DNA of 64,000 bases, taken from contig JASNYI010000001.1 in NCBI GenBank assembly GCA_048500275.1, forward strand, positions 744,001 through 808,000. The letters are read 5' to 3'. Made by a program: the position numbers and the translations under genes. Below are positions 41,901 through 50,551 of the stretch, piece after piece. The first letter of the stretch is position 1. Each line of letters opens with the position of its first letter. The DNA is from UBA5066 sp048500275 (GTDB taxonomy: Bacteria > Acidobacteriota > Thermoanaerobaculia > UBA5066). The notes under the pieces are model-generated. The model saw only the letters and a list, made by a program, of their open reading frames with translations, made no database searches and was not told where the DNA came from.

Positions 41901-44220
41901 CAATCTCCTGACCTCGACCGACGCGAACGCCGCGATCACGACGCGGACGTATGACGGCGCCGGCCGTCTCCTGACCGCTTCGTCGGCCCGTGCGGGACGA
42001 ACGACCGAGCTCATCACGAACACGTACGACGATACAGTCGCGAGCTACGGCAAAGGTCGCCTGAAGAGCGCGTCAGTGTCTGAAGGCGGCACGCCGACTG
42101 CCTCAACGGTCTACACCTGGGATCGCAGAGGTCTCCCACGGAGTGAGACGCATACGATTCTCGGGACCGCTTTCGTCCTCTCCTTCGGGACGGATGCCAA
42201 CGGCAACAGGTCGCGCGTGACCTATCCCTCGGGTCGCATCGTGACGTACACCCACGACTTCGCCGATCGTCCCCTCTCCGCCGTGTCCGGCGGGACGACG
42301 TATGTCTCCTCGGTCGGCTACGAGCCGTTCGGTCCGGAGAAATCGCTCGCCTTTGGCAACGGCACGACGCGGACGGCGGCGTGGAACGAGCGATACCAGC
42401 CCGACGCGCTCGCGCTCGCGGGCGGTTCGGTCGGCGCCGCGGTCTCCTATACGTATGCCATCGACGCGCTCGGCAACATCACCGGGATCACCGACAACGG
42501 CAACGTCTCCTACAACCGCACCTTCGCCTACGACGACCTTAACCGGCTTACCACGGCGACGACACCAACTTCCGGGACTCCCCCTCTCTGGGGGACGGCG
42601 ACGTACGCCTACGACGCTCTCGGCAACCGGACGGCGCTCACCCTCGGCTCGCGCAGCGTCACCTACGCCTACGACGTCGTGTCGGGGAAGACGACCTCGC
42701 GCCTGACCTCGACCACCGAGGGGGGCACCGTCACCTCGCTCCTTCGCGACGCCGCGGGAAACGAGACGGCCTTCGGCACGGGCTCCTCGCTCTACTCCTC
42801 CCGCAACTCCCTCTCGGCCTCCGGCCTGAGCGCGTTCCGGTACGACGCGCGTGGCGTCCGGGTGGCCGAGGAGATCTCCTCGGGCTCGGGCCTCTACACC
42901 GTCACACCGTGCCGCGTCCTCGACACGCGTAGCCCCGATGGCGCCTACGGCGGTCCGCATATCGCTGCGGGCGGAGCAAGGACCTTCACGTTTCAGGGGC
43001 AGTGTGGGATCGCTCTCGGAGCAAGAGCCGTTGCTCTTAACGTCACGGTCGCGAGCCCTTCCACCTCTGGCTCCCTGGCCCTCTTCCCGGCCGACGTCCC
43101 TCCGCCGGGAACCTCGAGCATCTCTCTGGCACCCGGCAAGACACGTGCGAACAACGGCATCCTCGGGCTCTCGCTCCTGGGAGACCTCACGATTTTCAAC
43201 TCCTCTTCGACCGAAGCGCAGACGATCGTCGACGTCTCTGGCTACTTCAGGGAGCAGAGCGTCGCGCGGAGAGCGTTCGTCTACTCGCCCGAGCTCACTC
43301 TCTTCGGCGAGACGAATACAACGGCCGGCACGCCCACCGCACTCTACGAGTACATCTGGCTCGGGGGCCGCCCCGTGGCGCAGGAGACGGTGGGTGATGC
43401 CTCTGGCCTGCGCTTCACCGTCACGGACCACCTCGGCACACCGCTACTCCAGACGAACGCCGCGGGCGCGGTTACGTGGCGCGCCGAACATGAGCCGTTC
43501 GGGAGAATCTGGGCCTATCGGACAGGGTCCTCGGCCAGCCATCAACCGCTACGCCTCCCCGGCCAGGAAGAGCGCGCCTCAAGCCCGGCGCGCTTTTACA
43601 ACGTGTTCCGCTGGTACCGACCTGACCTCGGGCAGTATTCTCAGGGGGATCCTGCCGGCCTGGCGGCCTCGATCAACCTCTTTCTCTATGCAGGAGCGGC
43701 TCCCTCCCTCCTGAGCGATCCCCTTGGGCTTCTCACCGTAGACAGGACCACCTGTAGCGGTCCCTGTGATAACTTTCAGGGCGACCGCCCCCCTGTTCGG
43801 TGGCCGACGGGCGACATTCAAGCCGCCGTCTCTCGGATCTGCAACGCTCTCAAGCCTGGATCCGGACTGATGCCACCTCGTTGCCGCAACGCAGTTCGTA
43901 AGCTCAGATCGAGGCCCACGCTCGCCCCAATGGATTCCGCGTCGCCATTCGGCTTTCTCGGTTGCGTCTTCGGGATGTGCCGGCAGGGCTTCGTGGTCCG
44001 ATGCTATGACGGAGGCGGCTGCGGCGGACCTCCGATTGGCCAGAATGGGCCGCGGGACGTGTGGCTCCAACGCGACGCTTTTCAGAATCCAGGGTGTGGT
44101 CCGATCTCCGGCACGCTCTTTCACGAGGGAGTACACCGATGCGGCGGCATGGCGACCGAGCATGACGTCCCAGGTAACAGAGCGATCTTCGCGGAGATCG
44201 ACCAGGAATGTCGCTTCTGA
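38953..44220 (+). CDS. Large Rhs/YD-repeat polymorphic toxin
   Basis: About 1755 residues. N-terminal export segment (VAINASAFLILALGRLGAPA) and a Cys-rich secreted head, then many YD repeats (YTYDARGRLW, GYDVHDSLTSLTD, YTYDEAGNLL). A separate beta domain (about residues 1312-1432; TPCRVLDTRSPDG ... DVSGYF) interrupts the repeats just before the Rhs core (RFYNVFRWYRPDLGQYSQGD). The variable tip (~160 residues, about eight or nine Cys) carries FHEGVHRCGG, an HExxH zinc motif, so the toxin may be a metallopeptidase. Rhs shells enclose and deliver such tips to rivals. The small genes downstream are candidates for immunity. Confidence 0.9.
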   Translation: MSERCAGPWPVIHRSFPRPEKASRVRLTVAINASAFLILALGRLGAPAQTCPDGGFLPQPTSCPTTYCRPDGSGLPAAWYSPSGAGSRTWQFRRATRSPNSNAYPVLPTNGYPGCRFSFPTSSPAGSATLLVQGRRVLVDFDAPNYYCFDDGAWPIGYCNLGGDIAGTANRLVLYVNGFVEKETWIYFDYGTWDTGYDLPCPGTNPVSVEAEIRYVRSGTISTAYSSGVQSFQLAEPCGTPDRGSCPAGGDGRAAGTGVGLPINVGSGDVSTTLPLFSIQQPPLSLAFDLAYHSSPRSYAGISLPEPLGKGWTHPFNQILVPIPSTNRLYHYTADGREHEYAASGATWVASRPAELRGTVTLNAGSGEYRLADLAGNVTAFHQSNGRWKATRDRWGNEIHGLYTGTELTSVVDSAGRSISLVYSGGRLQSITVPDSPSRVWTFSYGGAASLLYAIRDPFHSTGNAWRSIGYDGGSRLISITDDASKLLEGHTYDTQGRGKTSYAEGGQKDYVLVEYDVPLPGRRRVTHRIDAATSQVSVFSVVYQGGRWLPVRIDGPCSSCGGASGDSQVFTYLADNHVETVTDGRGTLTRFGYDTNGNLTSMIEAEGTSLARTTTWLFDYAAWPSFWTTKTEPSVVSGTRSTTRGWTAGETLLTITDTGTIPGVGTQTYTSTQTFDAKHRLLSVNGPRAGTIDVTGYGYFADTPVSADTGRLHTVTDPVGLVTTFENYDVYGTARKTTDPNGVITELVTDPRGRATSRTVKAVAGDPEPGDYVAGYTYDTRDRLTRMTHPRGNALAYIYEDGTNRLTETIRLDSSGLQQERLLLTLNDIGAKTREEAQVCSAAAAVCPSWSTRRSEKYTYDTKNRLSQILFPVPLPADSKSIAYAYDGGGLLASVKDERHIDPNTIYTYDARGRLWTVTQKMPLASKPDVSTTYGYDVHDSLTSLTDPNGNITTWVWDDFRRLRSQMSPVTGSTTYTYDEAGNLLTSTDANAAITTRTYDGAGRLLTASSARAGRTTELITNTYDDTVASYGKGRLKSASVSEGGTPTASTVYTWDRRGLPRSETHTILGTAFVLSFGTDANGNRSRVTYPSGRIVTYTHDFADRPLSAVSGGTTYVSSVGYEPFGPEKSLAFGNGTTRTAAWNERYQPDALALAGGSVGAAVSYTYAIDALGNITGITDNGNVSYNRTFAYDDLNRLTTATTPTSGTPPLWGTATYAYDALGNRTALTLGSRSVTYAYDVVSGKTTSRLTSTTEGGTVTSLLRDAAGNETAFGTGSSLYSSRNSLSASGLSAFRYDARGVRVAEEISSGSGLYTVTPCRVLDTRSPDGAYGGPHIAAGGARTFTFQGQCGIALGARAVALNVTVASPSTSGSLALFPADVPPPGTSSISLAPGKTRANNGILGLSLLGDLTIFNSSSTEAQTIVDVSGYFREQSVARRAFVYSPELTLFGETNTTAGTPTALYEYIWLGGRPVAQETVGDASGLRFTVTDHLGTPLLQTNAAGAVTWRAEHEPFGRIWAYRTGSSASHQPLRLPGQEERASSPARFYNVFRWYRPDLGQYSQGDPAGLAASINLFLYAGAAPSLLSDPLGLLTVDRTTCSGPCDNFQGDRPPVRWPTGDIQAAVSRICNALKPGSGLMPPRCRNAVRKLRSRPTLAPMDSASPFGFLGCVFGMCRQGFVVRCYDGGGCGGPPIGQNGPRDVWLQRDAFQNPGCGPISGTLFHEGVHRCGGMATEHDVPGNRAIFAEIDQECRF

Positions 44221-44225
44221 GGCTT

Positions 44226-44927
44226 ATGAATTCGCCCCGCCCGCCCTGCCAGACGACCCTCCTCGTTCATCTCTTCTCGTTTATTCTCTCTAGTCTTATC
44301 GCCGGAGGTCTCGTCGGCATCCTCGCCTCTCTCCCGCGATGGCTGCATGAGCAGCAACCGCTCTTCGTCGCGATGCACGGAAGCCCAGTCATCCCCCTAA
44401 GCGGTCTCCTTGTTGGTTTCGCTGCCATGTTCTTGCGATATCGGGATTCGAAGTCTGCGCGACCAATGCATCTCTTCCTTTCGATCTACTCTCTGAGCGC
44501 CCTCGGTTGGAGCACGCTTGAGCCTTTCAGGGACGGGCTCTGGTCGTTGACCAGGACGATCCTGTCGCCGACCAGCCACGGTCTGCTTGCTTGGACATTG
44601 ATCATCTTCAAGCCGGTCTTGCTGCCGGCTACCCTCGTTGCGGCGTGGCTTTGCTATCACCGAGTCCCGTTCCGGAGAGTCGTCGGCACTATCGCAATCA
44701 GTTGCCTTCTCTCTGCGCTCTTGTTCAGCCTGACCAGCACACATTTTTGGACCGTTCTCATGCGCGGTTACGAATCGCAGTGGATAGTCCCCTTTGGGTC
44801 ATTGATTGTGCCCCCACCGTTCGTCGGTGCTGGTCTTACGCTGCTCGCGACGGAGATTGTCGCGCCGGGGCGATTTCGCGATGGTCGAATACTCGACCGG
44901 CCGGCCTCACACACCACGGATGAGTGA
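44226..44927 (+). CDS. Polytopic membrane protein, possible Rhs immunity
   Basis: 233 residues with about five to six membrane segments (for example LVHLFSFILSSLIAGGLVGI, VIPLSGLLVGFAAMFL, GTIAISCLLSALLFSL). Its ATG lies six bases after the Rhs stop. No family recognised. Its position directly behind the toxin tip is that of an immunity gene; that is inference. Confidence 0.7.
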   Translation: MNSPRPPCQTTLLVHLFSFILSSLIAGGLVGILASLPRWLHEQQPLFVAMHGSPVIPLSGLLVGFAAMFLRYRDSKSARPMHLFLSIYSLSALGWSTLEPFRDGLWSLTRTILSPTSHGLLAWTLIIFKPVLLPATLVAAWLCYHRVPFRRVVGTIAISCLLSALLFSLTSTHFWTVLMRGYESQWIVPFGSLIVPPPFVGAGLTLLATEIVAPGRFRDGRILDRPASHTTDE

Positions 44928-45672
44928 CAACGACGAGATGCACCCGTTTGCCGCTCTTGCCCCTTCCCCTATGAGCGCTCCGAGTGGTTCTCGGCCCGCG
45001 GGGCGGAGGCACAGGCTCATGCCCGACCAGGCCATGAAGCGCCGCGGCTGGTTCGCCGCCGCTTCGATCGCCGCCGCGTCCTTCCTCGATGTCTTGGTCG
45101 TTCAGCTGACTGTGCCTTTCGAAGGCGGTCGCGTTCTTCTCCCCCTGGACCTCTCTCGGCCTGCCGTCATAGTTGCCGTATACGCAGGTCTTCTCTCGCT
45201 CCTTTTCGTGTTGTCCCTCGTCGCTCGAAAGCTTCTGCTTTTCGGAGCGCGTGGAGCGCGGATCCTCGTTCTTCTCGCAGTCGTTCTGCTGCTGGCCCGT
45301 GGCTTGCTCGCCTGGCAGGGTTCTGGAGCACCATTCGATCGAGCGCGAGCCGCCCGAACCGTCGCGAGACTACGAGATGCCGATGAACGAGTGCGAGAGT
45401 ACCGTCGGCTTCACGGGCGGCTCCCCACCGACCTCCGCGAGGCCGGCCTCTCAGGGCGAGACCTAGAAGATGAATGGCGGCATGAGTTCCGCTTCGAACT
45501 CCTCCCCGGAGCGAACGGCTATCGACTCTGGTCCGACGGGGCGCCAGCCGGGCGACGTGGACTTGAGGACTACTATCCACGCCTGACGATTGAGCGGGCG
45601 GAAGAGGACAAGTCATTACCTCCGCGCAAGGTTCTAGCCCCTACTCCGCCCCGTCGCGATACTCGACCTTGA
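44920..45672 (+). CDS. Membrane protein with pseudopilin-like C-terminal domain
   Basis: 250 residues; ATG overlaps the previous gene by eight bases. Three membrane helices (AASIAAASFLDVLVV, VIVAVYAGLLSLLFVLSLVA, ILVLLAVVLLLARGLLAW) are followed by a soluble part. That part reads RLRDADERVREYRRLHGRLP ... GYRLWSDGAPAGRRGLEDY, which resembles the C-terminal domain of GspG-type pseudopilins. The order of domains is not that of a true pseudopilin. It may assist in Rhs localisation or immunity. Confidence 0.6.
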   Translation: MSDNDEMHPFAALAPSPMSAPSGSRPAGRRHRLMPDQAMKRRGWFAAASIAAASFLDVLVVQLTVPFEGGRVLLPLDLSRPAVIVAVYAGLLSLLFVLSLVARKLLLFGARGARILVLLAVVLLLARGLLAWQGSGAPFDRARAARTVARLRDADERVREYRRLHGRLPTDLREAGLSGRDLEDEWRHEFRFELLPGANGYRLWSDGAPAGRRGLEDYYPRLTIERAEEDKSLPPRKVLAPTPPRRDTRP

Positions 45673-47020
45673 TCCCCATCGAAGCCTCGACGGCTCCCGG
45701 CAGCTCCTCAGCAGCCACACGTACGTCTACCCGAAGGTTGCGATCCTCGAGGGCGGTCAGCATGAGCGCGATCGCTGGTAGTACGTGCGACTCCCCGTGT
45801 CGAATCTTCCGGACGTGCCACTCGCAGGTCGGTCCAGCCTCCGTTTCGCCCACCCACGGCCCACGGACGTTCGGCGTCTCGGCCCGGCCGCCGAAGAGCC
45901 CATCCAGATGGGCAGGCATGGCGGGGAGCCCGGCTACATCGAGGAGGCCGCGAGGAGGGGGCGGTGCCGCTGGCCGCCTCCGGACGAAGGCCCGACTCAT
46001 CTCTTCCAGGGAGACATCCTTGCCGAACTGCAGGGCAACGCGGACATCCGTCGCGGCGCACGTGCCATCGTTCACGAGCGCGAGCGAAAAAACGATGGTC
46101 CGGGCCTCCCGGATCTCCTCCTCAAGCCACTCCGTTTCGTAGTAGTCCGCGAGTTCGCGGAGCCATCTCTCCCGCTTCTCGTTGAACTCCCGAATTCCGG
46201 CCTCCGACGGCTGGCCGAGGAAGTCCGTCACGCCCGAGAGGCGCGTTCCGATCATTCGCTCGATCTCCGTCGGCCCGGCCACCTGCATCCCCGGGGTCGC
46301 TCGCCCGGCCTCCTCGCTGTGCTGCTGAACCTCTCCCTCGCTGAGCCGTCGGGGTCGCTCCACGCGCAGGGCGAGATAGTCCTCGCCGCCCTCGAAGGTC
46401 ACCGACAGTCGTGGTACACGAGACCGCAGCTTCTCGTTCTCCTGCTGGAGCTTCCGGAGCTTCGCCTGCTGCTCGTCGGGAACCGGCAGCACGTGCTCGC
46501 CCTCCAGCTCGACCGCCTCGAGACCGAGGTTCTTCGCCTTGATCAGCATTCCCGTGTCCCGCGACAGCAGGACGACGCGTCGGTTCGAGGCCTCGCTCTT
46601 CGCGGTAAGGACCTCCGCCAGGATGCGATCGTCTCCAAGCGACCCGTCGAGGTCGAGACGTGTCAGGCACTCGACAGCCGCATTCGAGTAGAACGCGAGA
46701 GTCACCCCAGGGCGGAGTACGACGTCCCGGTCCTTGGCCCGACGCCAGACGGAGCGAGCGCGCTTCGTAGCGCGTTCGCGCAGGGCGCTGTTCGGGTTCT
46801 TCGTTTTCTGTGCGTCGAGTTCCCTGAGCACCGTAGCCGTCAGAACGACATCGAGCGGACCCGCCGCTCCGACGATCGCGTCGAATGGCAGCTCCTCGAG
46901 GACCTTCCCGTGAAGCAGGACGTTCGTGTCCGGAAACACGAGCACAGGAGCGGACGGCAGCGTCTCGCCCGCCGGCGTTTCACCGTCTTCGGCGCCGTTC
47001 TCCCCCATACGCACCGTCAT
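45641..47020 (-). CDS. PIN-domain nuclease-like protein, end of the restriction operon
   Basis: 459 residues. N-terminal PIN domain (about residues 25-175) with acidic residues in VFPDTNVLLH, VLRELDAQK, LGDDRILAE and LLSRDTGML. A coiled coil (AKLRKLQQENEKLRSRV) and a large C-terminal part of unknown type follow. PIN domains are usually RNases, sometimes DNases. Its start overlaps the stop of the endonuclease-methyltransferase gene (ATGA), so both are co-translated. The C-terminus overlaps the convergent pseudopilin-like gene by 32 bases. Confidence 0.8.
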   Translation of the reverse strand: MTVRMGENGAEDGETPAGETLPSAPVLVFPDTNVLLHGKVLEELPFDAIVGAAGPLDVVLTATVLRELDAQKTKNPNSALRERATKRARSVWRRAKDRDVVLRPGVTLAFYSNAAVECLTRLDLDGSLGDDRILAEVLTAKSEASNRRVVLLSRDTGMLIKAKNLGLEAVELEGEHVLPVPDEQQAKLRKLQQENEKLRSRVPRLSVTFEGGEDYLALRVERPRRLSEGEVQQHSEEAGRATPGMQVAGPTEIERMIGTRLSGVTDFLGQPSEAGIREFNEKRERWLRELADYYETEWLEEEIREARTIVFSLALVNDGTCAATDVRVALQFGKDVSLEEMSRAFVRRRPAAPPPPRGLLDVAGLPAMPAHLDGLFGGRAETPNVRGPWVGETEAGPTCEWHVRKIRHGESHVLPAIALMLTALEDRNLRVDVRVAAEELPGAVEASMGIKVEYRDGAE

Positions 47021-50000
47021 CCCGGGCTGCCGCTACCCGTGGGTCGGCCGCCTGCCGCCCAGACTCGAGCCCCGCCTTCCTCGCGAACCACGGCCAGGCC
47101 CAGCGCGGCGAGGCTCTCGAGGATGCCCTGCAGCTCCTTCGGCTTCGCCCCGGTGAATTCGCCCCGGATACTTTCGAAACTCTGAGGCTGCCGCTGATGG
47201 AGCAGGTCGCGGACCGCCGCGATTCGCTCGGGCAGTGCTTTCGGCCAGGAACGCGCCACGGCCGACATGCTCGCGAGCTCCTCGTCCTCGGCCTCCGTTC
47301 CAGTCCCCGCGAGGCTGTCCTGTGTCGCGGCCTTCCTGCCGCCCGGGTTCTGGAACTCGGGCCGGAGCCAGCGCACGAGGCCGCGCTTCTCCTCCTCGAC
47401 GCGCTCAGCGTTCAACGCCACGAGCCGCTCAAGGATCTCCTCGTCCGTCAGCGTCGGCGTCCACCCATAGGCGTCGAAGACCGCGGCGTCGAGGTCGTCG
47501 TGGAGCTGCTTTAGGACCGAGACGAGCCCCTGCTCGTGGATCGTCTTCTCCTTCGCTGTCAGCGCCTCGCCGGAGCGGAGCTTCTCAAGGACGTTGTACA
47601 TGCCGGTGATCGTGAGGTTGGGATGCTGCGCCTGCTGGCGATTCCGGTGGACGTCGAGAGCCTCCCCGAGGCCTCGTACTCGATCCACCTCACTGTTCTG
47701 GGCCGCCGGGAGCGGAAAGGGATCGAGACAGAGCGTCTTGTTGTAGCGATGCTTGTCCTCGAGCCAACCACCCGCCGCCAGGCTCCAGACAGCATGAACG
47801 CGTGACGACAGCGCACCAAGTACGAAGGAGTCGTCTGAAGCGATGCAAACGAGCGTCCCGTCAGCCAGCGTTTCAACATCGAGAAACGAAAAGACCCGAT
47901 GCTTCCCAACTTCTAAGGTAACTATGTATCGGGCCAGACCCATGAGGGCACTTCGGAGCTCTCGGCGTGGCTCGAGGAACCTCCACCAGTACCGAGCGTA
48001 GGAAGCTCGCTTGTTCAGAGCTCGCTCAGGTCGAACGCGGTCGAGGATCCGACCGTAGAGGGCCGGAAAGGAACGTGCCTCATCCTCCGACATCAGACCG
48101 AAGTCGATCGCGTACAGCCCGCGCGAACGTCCCGCAAAGTCCTGGCCGTTCCGATAGGAACGCAGCACTTCATGCGCCCGGGGCGTTGTGGCGATCAGCT
48201 GTCGAGCCTCCTCAGGGTTACATAGAAACCCCTCGCCACCGCGCTTGACGCCCTGCGATGAAAGCCCTCGCCACGCCAATAGCGGCCTCTGTGTAGCGGA
48301 CGGCACATCGGTGTGTGCAGTCAAGTCCACGTTGAGCGCCGTTGTCGTTACCTCACCGATGACGGGAACGTCGCCCTGGATATACCTCGTGTACTGAACG
48401 GTTACCAGTCTCGCGTTCGGTGGGTTTCTCGCAAGCACCATCATCGCGACTCGAACCTCGGCGTTCGTCCGAGCGTCACACCAAACGTGGTCAGGAATCG
48501 CCCAGGCTACTCGGATCTGTTTCTTAGCCCAAGCCTCCATCAGGGCGCGGTTCTTCGACTGGAGCATCGCAGTTGTCGTGATGAGGCCCGCCCGGAGCAT
48601 GGTGCGAACTTCGATGGCGGTAGCACAACGGTGCCACCAATACGCGACATAGTCGACGCTATCCGAAAGGTCCGAATAGACCGCCCGTAGCGCGTCGACA
48701 TACCCATCCCCGAAGACGTCGCGCTGTCGCTTCTCGCCCATGTAAGGCGGATTCGTTACGACGTAGTCCGCCTCCGGCCACTCAGCGCGTCGCGGGTTCA
48801 CGTAGCGGAGGACCGTTGTGCGCGCGGACTCGTCCGGGATCTGCTCCCCGGTGACGGGGCTCGACTTCGTCGTCTCGCCGTCCCAACGGGCCACGGGCTG
48901 GCCGTTCCCGTCGAGGAGCGGTTCGACCCGGTCGTAGTCGAGGACGGCGTCGCGGCACTCGATGTTCCCGTACTCCTGGAGCACCGGCTCCTGAATGACG
49001 CCGCTGTCGCCCTTCGACCGAAGCTGCCACTGGAGGTAGCCGATCCAGAGGACCAGCTCGGCGATCTCCTTCGCCCACGGCTTGATCTCGATGCCGTGAA
49101 ACTGCGCAGGGGTAACGGTGAGCCCCTGGAGCTCGAGCGGAGCCTGCATCTCCCCGAGGTCCGCGAGGAGCCCGAGCACCTCGCTCTCGAGGCGCTTCAT
49201 CAAATCGAGCGTCACGTAGAGGAAGTTCCCTGTCCCACACGCGGGGTCGAGCACCCGAACCTCGCAGAGCTTCTTGTGGAATGCCCGGACGGCGCCCTGT
49301 GCCGCCGGCTCCTTCCCGGACTCGGCGAGGTGGTACACCTCGGTGCGGACGACATCCCAGTCGGCGCGGAGCGGCTCCTCGATCGTCGCCCGGACGAGCC
49401 GCTCGACGTAGGCGCGTGGCGTGAAGTGGGCGCCCAGGGCGTGACGCTCCTTCGGGTCGAGGGCGCGCTCGAGGAGGGTCCCGAAGATTGCAGGCTCTAC
49501 GTCGACCCAGTCGGTCCTTGCCGCCTCGAGAAGCTGCTCGAGTTGCTTCCGGGAGAGCGGGAGCGCCTCGGGCTCGCGGAAGAGCCCGCCGTTGAACTGG
49601 AGGATCTTCCCTACGCGGAAGATCGACCCGCCGGTGTTCATCGTCGTCCAGAGCGCCGTCACGTCCGGAACGAACCGCTTCGGGTCCTTGATCCAGTCGC
49701 TCTCAAGGGCCTTAACGAAGAGCCCCTCCGGGAGGAGGCCCACGTCCTCCGCGAACATCGTGAAGATGCAGCGCATGAGGAACGTCGCGATCCGCTCGCC
49801 GGAGTGGCCGGCCGCCTCGAGGCCGCGAGCGAGCTCGGCCAGGTGCGCCGCGATCTCCCGCGTGACCTTCGCCGCGTTCCTCGACGGGTCGAGTCGATGC
49901 GGGTCCGTGAAGATCGCCCGGAGCGTGGCCGCGTGCGTCGGCAGGTCGGAGAGGAAGATCCGGTGCCGCTTCGCGTCCGGGAAGTGCCGGTAGTTCCACG

Positions 50001-50466
50001 AGCCGTCGAAGGTCGCGTAGAGGTCGAAGCAGTAGCCGATGTCGCAGACGATGAGGAAGGGCGGCGGGGCGTCGAACGCCTGCGCGTACTGGTACCCCTG
50101 GACGTAGGCCTTCTGCATCGCCTTCCACCAGGTGGCGCTGCTGCGCTTCGCCGTGCCGACCTTCTCGGTCCCGGCGTCTGAGCCCTGCTTCGCCTCCAGG
50201 ATGAAGCAGCCGTCCTTGAACAGATCGATCTTCCCAGTCGTGGACCCGCCCTCTTCTCGCGGGTTCGGCGCGTCCTTCTCGAAGACGTATCGGTCGTTCT
50301 CAGGGACGCCGGAGACCGGGTCCGGCCGAGGCACGCCGAGCACGTCGCACAGTTCGGACAAGAAGAGATCCTTGTTCGCGCGCTCTGCGCCCGACGAACC
50401 CTGCCAGCGCTTGATGAATGCGGCGACGTCCTGGTCTGAGATTGGAGGGGTCACGCTGTCCAGCAT
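47017..50466 (-). CDS. Type IIG/IIL-like fused endonuclease-methyltransferase
   Basis: 1149 residues. An N-terminal PD-(D/E)xK nuclease (D81 in GKIDLFKDG, ExK in LEAKQG at about 91-93) precedes a helical connector. The N6-adenine methyltransferase domain has motif I VLDPACGTGNFL near 405 and motif IV TNPPYMGEKRQ near 570. The C-terminal ~400 residues should be the target-recognition and helical part. This is the single-chain MmeI-like architecture. It cuts DNA unless the site is methylated. It is followed by a PIN gene and preceded by a RhuM gene in the same direction, and faces the base-hypermodification operon. Confidence 0.88.
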   Translation of the reverse strand: MLDSVTPPISDQDVAAFIKRWQGSSGAERANKDLFLSELCDVLGVPRPDPVSGVPENDRYVFEKDAPNPREEGGSTTGKIDLFKDGCFILEAKQGSDAGTEKVGTAKRSSATWWKAMQKAYVQGYQYAQAFDAPPPFLIVCDIGYCFDLYATFDGSWNYRHFPDAKRHRIFLSDLPTHAATLRAIFTDPHRLDPSRNAAKVTREIAAHLAELARGLEAAGHSGERIATFLMRCIFTMFAEDVGLLPEGLFVKALESDWIKDPKRFVPDVTALWTTMNTGGSIFRVGKILQFNGGLFREPEALPLSRKQLEQLLEAARTDWVDVEPAIFGTLLERALDPKERHALGAHFTPRAYVERLVRATIEEPLRADWDVVRTEVYHLAESGKEPAAQGAVRAFHKKLCEVRVLDPACGTGNFLYVTLDLMKRLESEVLGLLADLGEMQAPLELQGLTVTPAQFHGIEIKPWAKEIAELVLWIGYLQWQLRSKGDSGVIQEPVLQEYGNIECRDAVLDYDRVEPLLDGNGQPVARWDGETTKSSPVTGEQIPDESARTTVLRYVNPRRAEWPEADYVVTNPPYMGEKRQRDVFGDGYVDALRAVYSDLSDSVDYVAYWWHRCATAIEVRTMLRAGLITTTAMLQSKNRALMEAWAKKQIRVAWAIPDHVWCDARTNAEVRVAMMVLARNPPNARLVTVQYTRYIQGDVPVIGEVTTTALNVDLTAHTDVPSATQRPLLAWRGLSSQGVKRGGEGFLCNPEEARQLIATTPRAHEVLRSYRNGQDFAGRSRGLYAIDFGLMSEDEARSFPALYGRILDRVRPERALNKRASYARYWWRFLEPRRELRSALMGLARYIVTLEVGKHRVFSFLDVETLADGTLVCIASDDSFVLGALSSRVHAVWSLAAGGWLEDKHRYNKTLCLDPFPLPAAQNSEVDRVRGLGEALDVHRNRQQAQHPNLTITGMYNVLEKLRSGEALTAKEKTIHEQGLVSVLKQLHDDLDAAVFDAYGWTPTLTDEEILERLVALNAERVEEEKRGLVRWLRPEFQNPGGRKAATQDSLAGTGTEAEDEELASMSAVARSWPKALPERIAAVRDLLHQRQPQSFESIRGEFTGAKPKELQGILESLAALGLAVVREEGGARVWAAGGRPTGSGSPG

Positions 50467-50551
50467 ACCGGGGCTGATGTCACCTCGTCGACGCCTGAGC
50501 GATCGTCGTACCGGCTCAGCCAGCCGCGTGGGTCTCTCGCAGGTCCGGCTA

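Noticed and set aside
44920..45672. A true type II secretion pseudopilin
   Set aside because: The C-terminal segment looks similar, but it follows three membrane helices and lacks a prepilin cleavage motif.
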